From: JBBIGV01 sp037447335
GTDB lineage: Bacteria > Bacteroidota > Ignavibacteria > Ignavibacteriales > Ignavibacteriaceae
Assembly (NCBI GenBank): GCA_037447335.1
Contig: JBBIGV010000019.1
Location: 1 to 49,655, forward strand
Direction: 5' to 3'
DNA length: 49,655 bases
The notes under the pieces: generated by a model
What the model was told of the DNA's origin: nothing
Seen by the model: only the letters and a program-made list of their open reading frames with translations
Database searches by the model: none
Shown here: positions 17,706-26,041 of the stretch, one piece after another
Numbering within the stretch: position 1 is the stretch's first letter
Layout: the number at the start of each line of letters is the position of its first letter
Made by a program: the position numbers and the translations under genes

Positions 17706-20159
17706 ATGCCCCGCTGGTTAAAAGTTACAATCGGAATATTCGGATCGCTCATAATACTGTTTGCAGCAGCCACCTACATTTTTTATAAGACGCTGACAGC
17801 ATCCCTTCCTGCCTACTCAGGAGAAACTTTTTCTTCAGAAATTATAAACGATATTGAAATCCGGAGAGATTCATTCGCTATTCCCTACATAACAGCAAAT
17901 ACGGATGAAGATATAGCTTTTGCTCTCGGTTATATTCATGCGCAGGAGCGGATTTTCGTTATGGATATTATCAGGCGGGCAGGGGAAGGAAGACTAAGTG
18001 AAATCTTCGGCAGCGCCACAATTCCATTTGACAATATGTTTCTAACCATAGGACTTAAGCGCGATGCCATTAGAAATGTTGATCTGATTGATCCGCTGTC
18101 CCGCAAACTTCTGAATGCATACTCCAGAGGTGTGAACCATTATCTGACAGAAGCAAAAGGAAAATACCCCGTCGAGTTTGATGTGCTCGGTTATGATCCT
18201 TATGAATGGCAGCCGCATCACAGCTTAATTGTTATCAGAATGATGGCATGGGAATTAAACATGAGCTGGTGGATTGACATTATGTTCACCCATCTTGCAC
18301 AAAAACTTGGTGAGGAAAAAGTTCTTGAAATACTTCCGGATTATCCGCAGAATGCGCCTTACATTATTCCCCCAGAATTAAAAGATTATCCGAAAATACC
18401 TACATCATTCCTTGAAACAGACAAAGCATTCAGAAATTTTTTTGGAATGACCGGTACACATATCGGCTCAAATAATTGGGTAGTCAGTTCTGACAAGTCT
18501 GAAAGCGGCAAACCCATTATTGCAAACGATCCGCATCTTGGTTACAAAGCTCCCGGTTACTGGTATGCTGTAGTTCTTAACGGAAATGAATGGAAAACAG
18601 CAGGCGTTACATTGCCTGGTATTCCCGCCGTTGTGATCGGTAAGAATGAAAATGTTGCATGGACATTCACAAACATCATGCTTGATGATGCAGACTTTTA
18701 CCTGGAAAAGATTGATACATCCGGCGCCAAATATTTCTTTAACGGCAAATGGGAAAATCTCATTTCAGTTAAGGATACAATTCGTGTTAAAGATTCTTCG
18801 GATGTTATAATTGAAATTCTTCAGACTCACCGCGGTCCGATTATCAGCAGCATTCATCCATACTCTATCTTATATCCGGATAAGAAAAGAAATGAACCTG
18901 TAATAAGCATGCGATGGACTGGAAATGATTTCAGCGATGAAATGCTCGCAGCTATCGGAATGAACAAAGCGAACGACTGGAAAGAATTTGTGGCTGCTGC
19001 AAAACAGTTTGCTGTTCCCGGACAGAATTTTGTTTTTGCAGATAAGGATAACAACATCGGTTATTATTTTGGTGGCAAGCTTCCGATCAGAAAAACCAAC
19101 AGCCCTTCATTTATATATGATGGAACAACGGATAAATATGATTGGACCGGTTATCTGCAGGAAAGCGATAAACCTTTTCTTCTTAATCCTGAAAATGAGT
19201 TTATTGCAACTGCGAACAATAAAGTAATAAAGGATTTCAAATATCACATTTCAAATATGTGGGAGCCTTCATCAAGAATAGATCGGATTACGGAGCTTCT
19301 GACTGAAAAAGAAAAACATACTGTTGATGATTACAAAGCTTACCAGATGGATTTTATATCACCTTATGCACGTCAGATTACATCTTTTATTCTGAATGCT
19401 TTTGAGGGAATAAAAGTAACAGACCAAAATCTTAAAACCTCTCTCGAACTTTTTCGCGAATGGAATTATGAGATGGATCAATACAGCCAGGTGCCGGCAA
19501 TTTATGCTTTATTCTTAAAACACCTCCTCGAGAATATTTATTTGGATGAGCTTGGCAGCGATCTGTTTAACGAGTTTGTTTTTGTGGCAAATATTCCTTA
19601 CAGAAGTGTTATTCAATTACTCCATAATCCTTCATCTTCGTGGTTCAATGATGTAAGAACACAGAGAAGAGAAACCCGTGATGAAATAATCAGAAAAAGT
19701 CTTGCAGATGCGCTCGCATATCTCGAAAGGACTTTAGGCAGAGAAGTTAAAGAATGGCAGTGGGGTAAGCTGCATCACGTTGTGTTTAAGCATGCATTCA
19801 GCGGCGCATCTTCGTTGATAGACAACTTTGTTGATATCGGACCTTTCCCGATAGGTGGTGATGGAACAACAATATTTAACACGGAATACATGTTCAGAGA
19901 ACCTATACGACAGTTCGCACAATTCAATCATAAACCATTCGAGAATGTGCTTGGTCCGTCAATGCGGTTTATTTATGATTTCAACGAACCGGATAAATTC
20001 CATATGATCCTCACCACCGGGCAATCCGGCAATATTATGAGCGATCATTATAAAGATATGTCATTGATGTGGTTGAAAGGCGAGTATATGAAAATCCGCA
20101 CTAATGAAGATTCAATAAAAAAATTGAATGAAAGAGTTTTCCGGATACTTAAAAAGTAA
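17706..20159 (+). CDS. Penicillin acylase family N-terminal nucleophile hydrolase
   Basis: An 817-residue member of the penicillin G acylase / acyl-homoserine-lactone acylase family, which cleaves amide bonds after self-processing. An N-terminal membrane segment (VTIGIFGSLIILFAAATYIF) would anchor or export it. The alpha-chain part has DSFAIPYITANTDEDIAFALGYIHAQER. The processing site and nucleophile lie in GTHIGSNNWVVS, with the catalytic Ser near residue 255. Downstream are NDPHLGYKAPGYWY, ENVAWTFTN and the C-terminal HKPFENVLGPSMRFIYDF with TTGQSGN, all typical of the family. The actual substrate cannot be told from sequence; quorum-signal or N-acyl lipid or peptide turnover are options. 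Confidence 0.92.
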   Translation: MPRWLKVTIGIFGSLIILFAAATYIFYKTLTASLPAYSGETFSSEIINDIEIRRDSFAIPYITANTDEDIAFALGYIHAQERIFVMDIIRRAGEGRLSEIFGSATIPFDNMFLTIGLKRDAIRNVDLIDPLSRKLLNAYSRGVNHYLTEAKGKYPVEFDVLGYDPYEWQPHHSLIVIRMMAWELNMSWWIDIMFTHLAQKLGEEKVLEILPDYPQNAPYIIPPELKDYPKIPTSFLETDKAFRNFFGMTGTHIGSNNWVVSSDKSESGKPIIANDPHLGYKAPGYWYAVVLNGNEWKTAGVTLPGIPAVVIGKNENVAWTFTNIMLDDADFYLEKIDTSGAKYFFNGKWENLISVKDTIRVKDSSDVIIEILQTHRGPIISSIHPYSILYPDKKRNEPVISMRWTGNDFSDEMLAAIGMNKANDWKEFVAAAKQFAVPGQNFVFADKDNNIGYYFGGKLPIRKTNSPSFIYDGTTDKYDWTGYLQESDKPFLLNPENEFIATANNKVIKDFKYHISNMWEPSSRIDRITELLTEKEKHTVDDYKAYQMDFISPYARQITSFILNAFEGIKVTDQNLKTSLELFREWNYEMDQYSQVPAIYALFLKHLLENIYLDELGSDLFNEFVFVANIPYRSVIQLLHNPSSSWFNDVRTQRRETRDEIIRKSLADALAYLERTLGREVKEWQWGKLHHVVFKHAFSGASSLIDNFVDIGPFPIGGDGTTIFNTEYMFREPIRQFAQFNHKPFENVLGPSMRFIYDFNEPDKFHMILTTGQSGNIMSDHYKDMSLMWLKGEYMKIRTNEDSIKKLNERVFRILKK

Positions 20160-20267
20160 CTTATACATTTCTTTTATAAATCTTGGCGTTTGGATATAAG
20201 CTTCAATTAGTATGTTGTTTTAATGATATTATATTAAATTTGTCCATCAAAAAATAATTATGAGTAT

Positions 20268-21233
20268 ATGAAAGTAATTGAGCATCTGAATAAAGCGAAA
20301 GAACCGCTGATAAGTTTTGAACTGATACCGCCAAAGCGCGGAGGAGACCTCGAAAGCCTCCTTGCCGTGCTGGATGATATTGCCAAATATAAACCGCCGT
20401 TTATTGATATAACCAGTCACTCTGCTGAAGTAATTTATGAAGAAACAGCAACAGGTATCCGTAAAAAAGTCAAACGAAAAAGACCGGGAACTCTGGGTAT
20501 CTGCGCACTTATTCAGAATAAATATAAGATTGATGCCGTTCCTCATGTTCTTACAAAAGGATTTACCAGGGAAGAAACAGAAGACTTTTTAATCGAATTA
20601 AATTATCTCGGCATTGAAAACGTACTTGCTGTGAGAGGCGATGACAGCGGCTATGATAAGCCGGTACCCGAAGGTCGGAGTGTAAACCGTTATGCTGTTG
20701 ATCTTGTAAAACAAATTACCGATATGAATGAAGGAAGGTATCTTGAAGACAATCTCCTTGATGCCCGCCCGACAAATTTTTGCATTGGTGTTGGTGGTTA
20801 TCCGGAAAAGCATTTTGAAGCGCCAAGCCTCAAAACAGATATTAAATACGTTAAAGAAAAAGTTGAAGCCGGAGCCGAGTATGTTGTTACACAGATGTTC
20901 TTCAATAACAAAGTTTATTTTGAATACCTTGATCTTTGCCGTAAGGAAGGAATAACTGTTCCGATAATCCCCGGCTTGAAAATACTTACAACAAAAGCGC
21001 ACCTGGTAAACATCCCTAAGAATTTTTTCATCAGCATACCGGACGAACTGGTTGAAGAGGTTGAACAGTCAAAGCCGGAGCAGGTGATGGATATTGGTGT
21101 TGAATGGGCTGCAAAGCAGGTTGAAGAACTTTTCAATCATAATGTTCCCAGTGTGCACTTTTACATTATGCAGAACTCCAAACCGGTTAAAATGCTGATG
21201 GACAGGCTTAAATTATTTAAACAGATAGCATAG
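20268..21233 (+). CDS. metF: Methylenetetrahydrofolate reductase
   Basis: A 321-residue flavoenzyme that reduces 5,10-methylene-THF to 5-methyl-THF, feeding methionine synthesis. The TIM-barrel family motifs are present: SFELIPPKRGGDLESLL at the N-terminus with the catalytic Glu, VLAVRGDD near residue 120, GVGGYPEKHFEAP, GAEYVVTQMFF and VPIIPGLKIL. A TAAATTTG at 20235-20242 fits the -7 element, but no good upstream box is at the expected spacing. The ATG at 20260 opens a frame that stops after three codons, so 20268 is used. Confidence 0.95.
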   Translation: MKVIEHLNKAKEPLISFELIPPKRGGDLESLLAVLDDIAKYKPPFIDITSHSAEVIYEETATGIRKKVKRKRPGTLGICALIQNKYKIDAVPHVLTKGFTREETEDFLIELNYLGIENVLAVRGDDSGYDKPVPEGRSVNRYAVDLVKQITDMNEGRYLEDNLLDARPTNFCIGVGGYPEKHFEAPSLKTDIKYVKEKVEAGAEYVVTQMFFNNKVYFEYLDLCRKEGITVPIIPGLKILTTKAHLVNIPKNFFISIPDELVEEVEQSKPEQVMDIGVEWAAKQVEELFNHNVPSVHFYIMQNSKPVKMLMDRLKLFKQIA

Positions 21234-21268
21234 GTTAACTAATTATAACATCATTAATATTTGTGTGA

Positions 21269-21565
21269 ATGATGCGTTTAACTCCTGAAGATCGGGAATC
21301 AATTAAGAAAGCCGTTAAAACTCATTTTGGTGAATGCACTAAAGTTTATTTGTTTGGCTCCCGTGCTGATGATACTAAAAAAGGCGGCGACATAGATTTG
21401 TATATCGAAACAGAAGTCACAGAAGAAATTCTTCAAAAAAAATTAAAGCTGATTGGTGAACTACACAATCTTTTAGGCGAACAAAAAATTGATATAGTAA
21501 TAAATAACTTTCTCCACGATAAATATGTTTTCGAAGCTGCCAGGAGCGAGGGGATCCTGTTATGA
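21269..21565 (+). CDS. Small nucleotidyltransferase (MNT/MntA type)
   Basis: A 98-residue minimal nucleotidyltransferase of the DNA polymerase beta superfamily. The signature is VYLFGSRADDTKKGGDIDLY near residues 25-45, giving GSR and the DxD metal ligands, with the third carboxylate in KIDIVI near residue 75. In MntA/HepT toxin-antitoxin pairs this enzyme AMPylates the HEPN toxin. Its stop overlaps the ATG of a short broken frame (ATGA at 21562-21565), which suggests a translationally coupled two-gene unit. Start at the first of two consecutive ATGs. Confidence 0.88.
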   Translation: MMRLTPEDRESIKKAVKTHFGECTKVYLFGSRADDTKKGGDIDLYIETEVTEEILQKKLKLIGELHNLLGEQKIDIVINNFLHDKYVFEAARSEGILL

Positions 21566-21737
21566 ATAAAGAAGAATGGCTTTTAATTGCTGTTATAAAT
21601 GAGTGCAAAAAGCATTTGAAGAGAATGAGACCGATGCAGCTAATAAATTAAATTTATTGTTGGAGAAAAAAGATCACTTAAGTAAGTATTTTGATAATAT
21701 TATGAACTTTTTAAAACAAAAGGGATATCATGTTTAA
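21562..21737 (+). pseudogene. Broken partner gene of the nucleotidyltransferase
   Basis: The zero frame gives 29 residues (MNKEEWLLIAVINECKK then HLKRM...) and stops at 21651. One extra A in the A5 run at 21606-21610 would instead continue as AFEENETDAANKLNLLLEKK and on to FLKQKGYHV, stopping at 21737, for a 58-residue Lys/Leu-rich helical protein. Position and overlap suggest the HEPN/HepT-like or substrate-binding partner. Even restored, it is about half the usual HepT length and shows no RxxxxH motif, so the assignment is weak. Confidence 0.5.
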
Positions 21738-21772
21738 TCTTCTTCTTCCCGATTATATGAACTTCATTTCTT

Positions 21773-22777
21773 ATGCTGAAGGTTAAAAAACCCAAAATAA
21801 AAAAACTGAAATGGGGAATAACCGGATGCGGCAGATTTGCAGAAACTTCTTTTATTCCTGCAGTTAAACTTAACAGAAAAAGTGTGGTTGTTTCAGTATT
21901 CAGTAACTCCGCAGAACGAGCAAAGGCAGTTGCAGATAAATTCGGAATAAAAAATGCCTTCAGCAATTATGATGAATTCCTTAAATCAGATATTAATGCA
22001 GTATATGTTGGCAGTATCAACTCCCATCACTATGAACAGGTTATTAAAGCCGCGCAGGCAGGCAAGAACATACTTTGTGAAAAGCCGCTTGCACTTTCTT
22101 CAGAACAGGCTATGGAAATGATAAGGGTTTGCGAAGAAAACCATGTGCAGTTATCCGTTAATTATGTCTATCGCTTTAACCCGCTGATTTTAAAAGCGCG
22201 GGAGTTAATACGGAATCAGCTTATCGGTAAGCTGGTTTCAATCAATACAAACTTTAACATTGATTTTCCGCCGGGAAGTAATTTCAGATTCAGTAAAGAC
22301 AAAAGCGGAGGAGGCGCACTGCGCGACCTCGGAACTCATATGATCGACTTGTTAAGATATTTCGGCGGGGAGATAGTTGATATAAATGGTGTGATGGATA
22401 ATATAGTTTATAAGAGTGAGGTAGAAGATTTTTCCTCAGCAATAGTAAAGTTCCGCGATTCGGGTTATGGTTACTTCAATGTATCTTACAACAACAAAAA
22501 AGCATTTAACAGAATTGAAATTATCGGGCACAAAGGCGCAATCAGCATCGAAAATTTCATCGGACAGAAATTTGCTTCATCTAAGCTGACAATTCTGCTT
22601 GATGGTGAAGCGAAGAAGGCGTTCAGAAAACGCGGCAACAGAATGTCGTACGTGCTTAAGTCAATACAGAAATCTTTTTTAAAGAATCAACAACCGCTGG
22701 TTACTGGATATGATGGCTATATTAATATCAAACTAATGGAAGAGTTGGAAAGTAAATGTCTCTCCGGCAAAAATTAG
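21773..22777 (+). CDS. Gfo/Idh/MocA family oxidoreductase
   Basis: A 334-residue NAD(P)-dependent sugar or polyol dehydrogenase. The Rossmann motif WGITGCGRFAE is near residue 14, INSHHYEQVIKAAQAGK follows, and the catalytic-Lys motif CEKPLAL is near residue 103. The substrate domain has GGGALRDLGTHMIDLLRYF, whose His is the usual proton donor. It overlaps the following class II aldolase gene by 22 bases, so the two are probably co-translated and may act on one sugar. The substrate is not evident. Confidence 0.9.
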   Translation: MLKVKKPKIKKLKWGITGCGRFAETSFIPAVKLNRKSVVVSVFSNSAERAKAVADKFGIKNAFSNYDEFLKSDINAVYVGSINSHHYEQVIKAAQAGKNILCEKPLALSSEQAMEMIRVCEENHVQLSVNYVYRFNPLILKARELIRNQLIGKLVSINTNFNIDFPPGSNFRFSKDKSGGGALRDLGTHMIDLLRYFGGEIVDINGVMDNIVYKSEVEDFSSAIVKFRDSGYGYFNVSYNNKKAFNRIEIIGHKGAISIENFIGQKFASSKLTILLDGEAKKAFRKRGNRMSYVLKSIQKSFLKNQQPLVTGYDGYINIKLMEELESKCLSGKN

Positions 22778-23412
22778 TTGAAGTTTGTCATAAGGTGTAC
22801 ATGAATGGCTTCGTAACTGCCTACGATGGAAACATATCTGCAATTACAGAGAATAATACCTTTCTTATTACGCGAAGCGGAGTGTGTAAAGGTGATGTTA
22901 CCGATAATGACATTCTTGAAATTGATGCAGCAGGAAATATCCTCTCAGGAAAAGGCAAACTCTCAACCGAATTTAAAGTTCACCTGTTCGCTTATTCAAG
23001 AAGAAGAGAAGTTAATGCAGTAGTTCATTGTCATCCCGTCTATGCAACAGCATTCACATTAACCGGCGAAGGTTTAAGCAGGCACTACTTCCCTGAAGTT
23101 ATTTTAACACTCGGTAAAGTTCCGCTGTGCACCTATGCTACTCCTTCCACAGAGGAACTGCCGATGAGCATGGAACCGTATATTGATCATGCCTGGGCGT
23201 TCTTATTTCAGAATCATGGCGCAGTAACGCTTGGTAAAAACCTTGATGATGCCTATTACAAAATGGAAAAGCTTGAACAGGCTGCTAAAACTCTTTATAT
23301 AGCAAAAACAATCGGTAAAGTAACAGAATTGTCATATGAAGACGTTAAGTTCCTTTTTAAAATAGCTAAGGATGTGTATGGTTTAGACCCTGACGAAAGA
23401 AACATCTTTTAA
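22756..23412 (+). CDS. Class II aldolase/adducin family protein (fuculose-phosphate aldolase-like)
   Basis: A 218-residue zinc-dependent aldolase. The phosphate-binding YDGNISAI and TRSGVCKGD are near residues 23 and 40. The catalytic Glu lies in STEFKVH, zinc ligands in HCHPVYAT near residue 91, and the third His in QNHGAVTLG near 155. This spacing fits L-fuculose-1-phosphate or L-rhamnulose-1-phosphate type aldolases. It overlaps the oxidoreductase gene upstream and lies 8 nt before ddl. A microcompartment vertex gene is about 5 kb away, and aldolases of this class occur in sugar-phosphate microcompartments, but a link is only a possibility. Confidence 0.88.
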   Translation: MSLRQKLVEVCHKVYMNGFVTAYDGNISAITENNTFLITRSGVCKGDVTDNDILEIDAAGNILSGKGKLSTEFKVHLFAYSRRREVNAVVHCHPVYATAFTLTGEGLSRHYFPEVILTLGKVPLCTYATPSTEELPMSMEPYIDHAWAFLFQNHGAVTLGKNLDDAYYKMEKLEQAAKTLYIAKTIGKVTELSYEDVKFLFKIAKDVYGLDPDERNIF

Positions 23413-23419
23413 TTGATTT

Positions 23420-24424
23420 ATGACCAAAATTAAAAAACCAAAAATAGCGCTGCTGCTCGGTGGCACTTCTCCCGAAAGAGAAATTTCCAAATCTTCTGGT
23501 GCATCTGTTTATAAAGCGTTGGCAGAAACAGGTTATGAAACTATTGTGATTGATCCTGCTTATGGTAAACAGCAGCCGGATGATGTTCAGAAATTATTTA
23601 CTAAAGAAGATCACGCCCCGATTTCAAACAGAAATTATATTGAAGCTCTGAACTTACCATTATTTGATGATGTTGATCTAGTCTTTCTTATTCTTCACGG
23701 CAAATGGGGTGAAGACGGAACGGTACAATCACTGCTCGAATTACGGGGCATTAAATACACTGGTTCAAAAGTTCTTTCAAGCGCAATTGCAATTGATAAA
23801 CACTTATCCAAAACCTTATTCCGAAATTCAGGTGTAAGAACGGCTGATTGGTTTATCGTGCACAAATCCGGTTATAATATTAATGAAGTGGAAAAGGAAA
23901 TAAATGCAGTGATGAAATATCCGGTTGTAATTAAACCAAATGATCAGGGTTCAACTGTAGGGCTAAGTGTTTGTAAAAATGAAAATGAAATTGAAGCAGC
24001 TATAAAACTTGCACATGAATTCTCGGATATGGCGATGGTTGAAGAATATATACCGGGCAGGGAAATGACTGTCGGAATTATTGATCAACTGGCATTGCCC
24101 GTGCTTGAAATTAAACCTAAAAGCGGTTTGTATGATTATGAATCGAAGTATACGCCGGGTTTGACTGAATATGAAGTCCCTGCACAAATTCCGGAAAATG
24201 TATTTAAAGAATTGCAGCGTCAGGCACTGCTTGTATTCAATGCATTACGGTGCGAAGGGTTTGCCAGAGTGGATTTCAGACTTAATGAAAAGAATCAATC
24301 CTATTGCCTTGAAGTGAATACACTACCCGGGATGACTTCACTTAGCCTCGTGCCTAAAATGGCTGCTGAGGTAGGAATCTCATTTAATGAATTAATTGAA
24401 AAAATAATTGAGCTGAGTTTATAA
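23420..24424 (+). CDS. ddl: D-alanine--D-alanine ligase
   Basis: A 334-residue ATP-grasp enzyme that joins two D-Ala for peptidoglycan precursors in the cytoplasm. Motifs include LLLGGTSPEREISKSSG at the N-terminus, LILHGKWGEDGTVQSLLEL, TGSKVLSSAIAIDKHLSK, VVIKPNDQGSTVGLS, EEYIPGREMTVGI, and the C-terminal metal and dipeptide site EVNTLPGMTSLSLVPKMA. It sits directly before the FtsB/DivIC-like gene with no gap, consistent with a cell-wall and division unit. Confidence 0.95.
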   Translation: MTKIKKPKIALLLGGTSPEREISKSSGASVYKALAETGYETIVIDPAYGKQQPDDVQKLFTKEDHAPISNRNYIEALNLPLFDDVDLVFLILHGKWGEDGTVQSLLELRGIKYTGSKVLSSAIAIDKHLSKTLFRNSGVRTADWFIVHKSGYNINEVEKEINAVMKYPVVIKPNDQGSTVGLSVCKNENEIEAAIKLAHEFSDMAMVEEYIPGREMTVGIIDQLALPVLEIKPKSGLYDYESKYTPGLTEYEVPAQIPENVFKELQRQALLVFNALRCEGFARVDFRLNEKNQSYCLEVNTLPGMTSLSLVPKMAAEVGISFNELIEKIIELSL

Positions 24425-24718
24425 ATGCCGGCACAGTTTCGAAAAAAACTGGTGTTATATCTGTTTGGAATTGTTTTTATAATCGGATTCCTCTTTCTCG
24501 TTTTTAACGAGAATGGTTTAATAAGGTACCTGCGTCTTCAAAACCAGTTGAAAGAAGTCGAACAGGAAATTCGAAGAGTGGAGAGTGAAAATAAAATGCT
24601 TGAAGCGGAAATTGATTCACTCAGTAAAAAGATCCCATCAAAGATTGAGCGCACCGCCCGCGAGAGATATCAAATGATAAAGAAGAACGAGCGTTCGATC
24701 AGGGTTGAAGAAAAATAA
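24425..24718 (+). CDS. FtsB/DivIC-like septum formation protein
   Basis: A 97-residue bitopic protein. A basic N-terminus is followed by one membrane helix (LVLYLFGIVFIIGFLFLVF), then a coiled coil (LRLQNQLKEVEQEIRRVESE) and the IERTARERYQMIKKNE segment characteristic of the DivIC/FtsB family. These proteins join FtsL and FtsQ in the divisome. It starts on the base after the ddl stop codon, so the two are tightly coupled. Confidence 0.88.
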   Translation: MPAQFRKKLVLYLFGIVFIIGFLFLVFNENGLIRYLRLQNQLKEVEQEIRRVESENKMLEAEIDSLSKKIPSKIERTARERYQMIKKNERSIRVEEK

Positions 24719-24724
24719 AATGTA

Positions 24725-26014
24725 ATGAAAAAGAGCATCCCCGATATACCCCTCGCCGAAAGAATGCGACCCAAAACAATTGATGAGATATCGGGGCAGA
24801 AAAACCTGCTGGCTGATGGCAAACCGATCAGATTAATGATTGAGAATGACACGCTCAGTTCATTTATCCTTTGGGGTCCGCCGGGGACCGGTAAGACTAC
24901 AATTGCCCGCGTTATTGCAGAACAAACCAAATCTGAATTCTTCCGGGTTAATGCTGTTTCTTCAGGAGTAAAAGATATTCGTAATGTAATCTCTCTTGCA
25001 GAGCAAAACAGAATGAGAAACAAAAGGACAATTCTTTTTATTGATGAAATACATCGCTTTAATAAGTCGCAGCAGGATGCACTGTTAAACTCTGTTGAAT
25101 CAGGCTTAATCATACTTATCGGAGCTACTACCGAAAATCCTTCATTTGAAGTTATCCCGGCATTAAGATCGCGGGCAAGAGTTTTTGTTCTGTCTGAACT
25201 TTCACGAGAAGACCTTGAAGAAATTCTCGATCGTTCTTTGAAGGAAGATGAGTTTCTTTCATCACTTAACATAGGTGAAATAGACCGGGAATTCATTTTC
25301 TACCTTTCCGGCGGTGACGCACGGATGATGTTGAATATACTGGAAGCAGCAGTAATTCAGGAAATAAACACAGAGCCTGTTCGTATCACAAAGGAAGTAC
25401 TTGAAAATGTAGTTCAGAAGAAAAATATTTTATACGATAAAGCAGGCGAAGAACACTATAATGTTATATCGGCTTTTATTAAAAGTGTCAGAGGAAGCGA
25501 TCCTGATGCTGCATTATACTGGCTTGCAAGAATGCTTGAAGGTGGAGAAGATCCCTTATTCATTGCAAGACGGCTTATTATTCTTGCCTCTGAAGATATC
25601 GGAAACGCATCCCCAAACGGATTGGTGCTTGCAGAAGCAGCTTTCAGTGCGGTAGATAAAATTGGAATGCCTGAAGCAAGAATAATACTCGCACAATGTA
25701 CAACGTATCTCGCATCCTGTCCCAAAAGTAACGCAGCTTATCTTGGAATTGAAAAGGCGCTTGATGAAGTAAGAAATAATCCTGTCCGGTCAGTACCGCT
25801 GCATTTAAGAAATGCCCCTACTAAACTGATGAAGCAGATCGGGTATGGTAAAGAATACAAATACCCGCATGATTATGAGAATCATTTCATTGATGAAAAT
25901 TATCTTCCCGATGAAATTAAGAATAAACAATTTTATTTCCCGACTGGTAACGGGCAGGAAAAAAATATTAAGGAAAGATTAAAAGCTCTTTGGAAGAGCA
26001 AAAAGAAATATTAA
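24725..26014 (+). CDS. rarA: Replication-associated recombination protein A (RarA/MgsA)
   Basis: A 429-residue AAA+ ATPase that acts at stalled replication forks. AERMRPKTIDEISGQ opens the protein, Walker A is FILWGPPGTGKTTIARVIA near residue 50, Walker B is LFIDEIHRFNKSQQDALL, and sensor 1 is LIGATTENPSFEV. The C-terminal tetramerisation domain has YWLARMLEGGEDPLFIARRL and GNASPNGLVLAEAAF. The length matches the family. It follows the FtsB-like gene by 6 nt. Confidence 0.96.
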   Translation: MKKSIPDIPLAERMRPKTIDEISGQKNLLADGKPIRLMIENDTLSSFILWGPPGTGKTTIARVIAEQTKSEFFRVNAVSSGVKDIRNVISLAEQNRMRNKRTILFIDEIHRFNKSQQDALLNSVESGLIILIGATTENPSFEVIPALRSRARVFVLSELSREDLEEILDRSLKEDEFLSSLNIGEIDREFIFYLSGGDARMMLNILEAAVIQEINTEPVRITKEVLENVVQKKNILYDKAGEEHYNVISAFIKSVRGSDPDAALYWLARMLEGGEDPLFIARRLIILASEDIGNASPNGLVLAEAAFSAVDKIGMPEARIILAQCTTYLASCPKSNAAYLGIEKALDEVRNNPVRSVPLHLRNAPTKLMKQIGYGKEYKYPHDYENHFIDENYLPDEIKNKQFYFPTGNGQEKNIKERLKALWKSKKKY

Positions 26015-26041
26015 TTTGAGTTAAAAAAACAGGAGTGTCCG

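Noticed and set aside
20215..20242. Promoter for metF with TAAATTTG at 20235
   Set aside because: The -7 octamer fits, but no -33 box lies at the spacing used elsewhere in the window.
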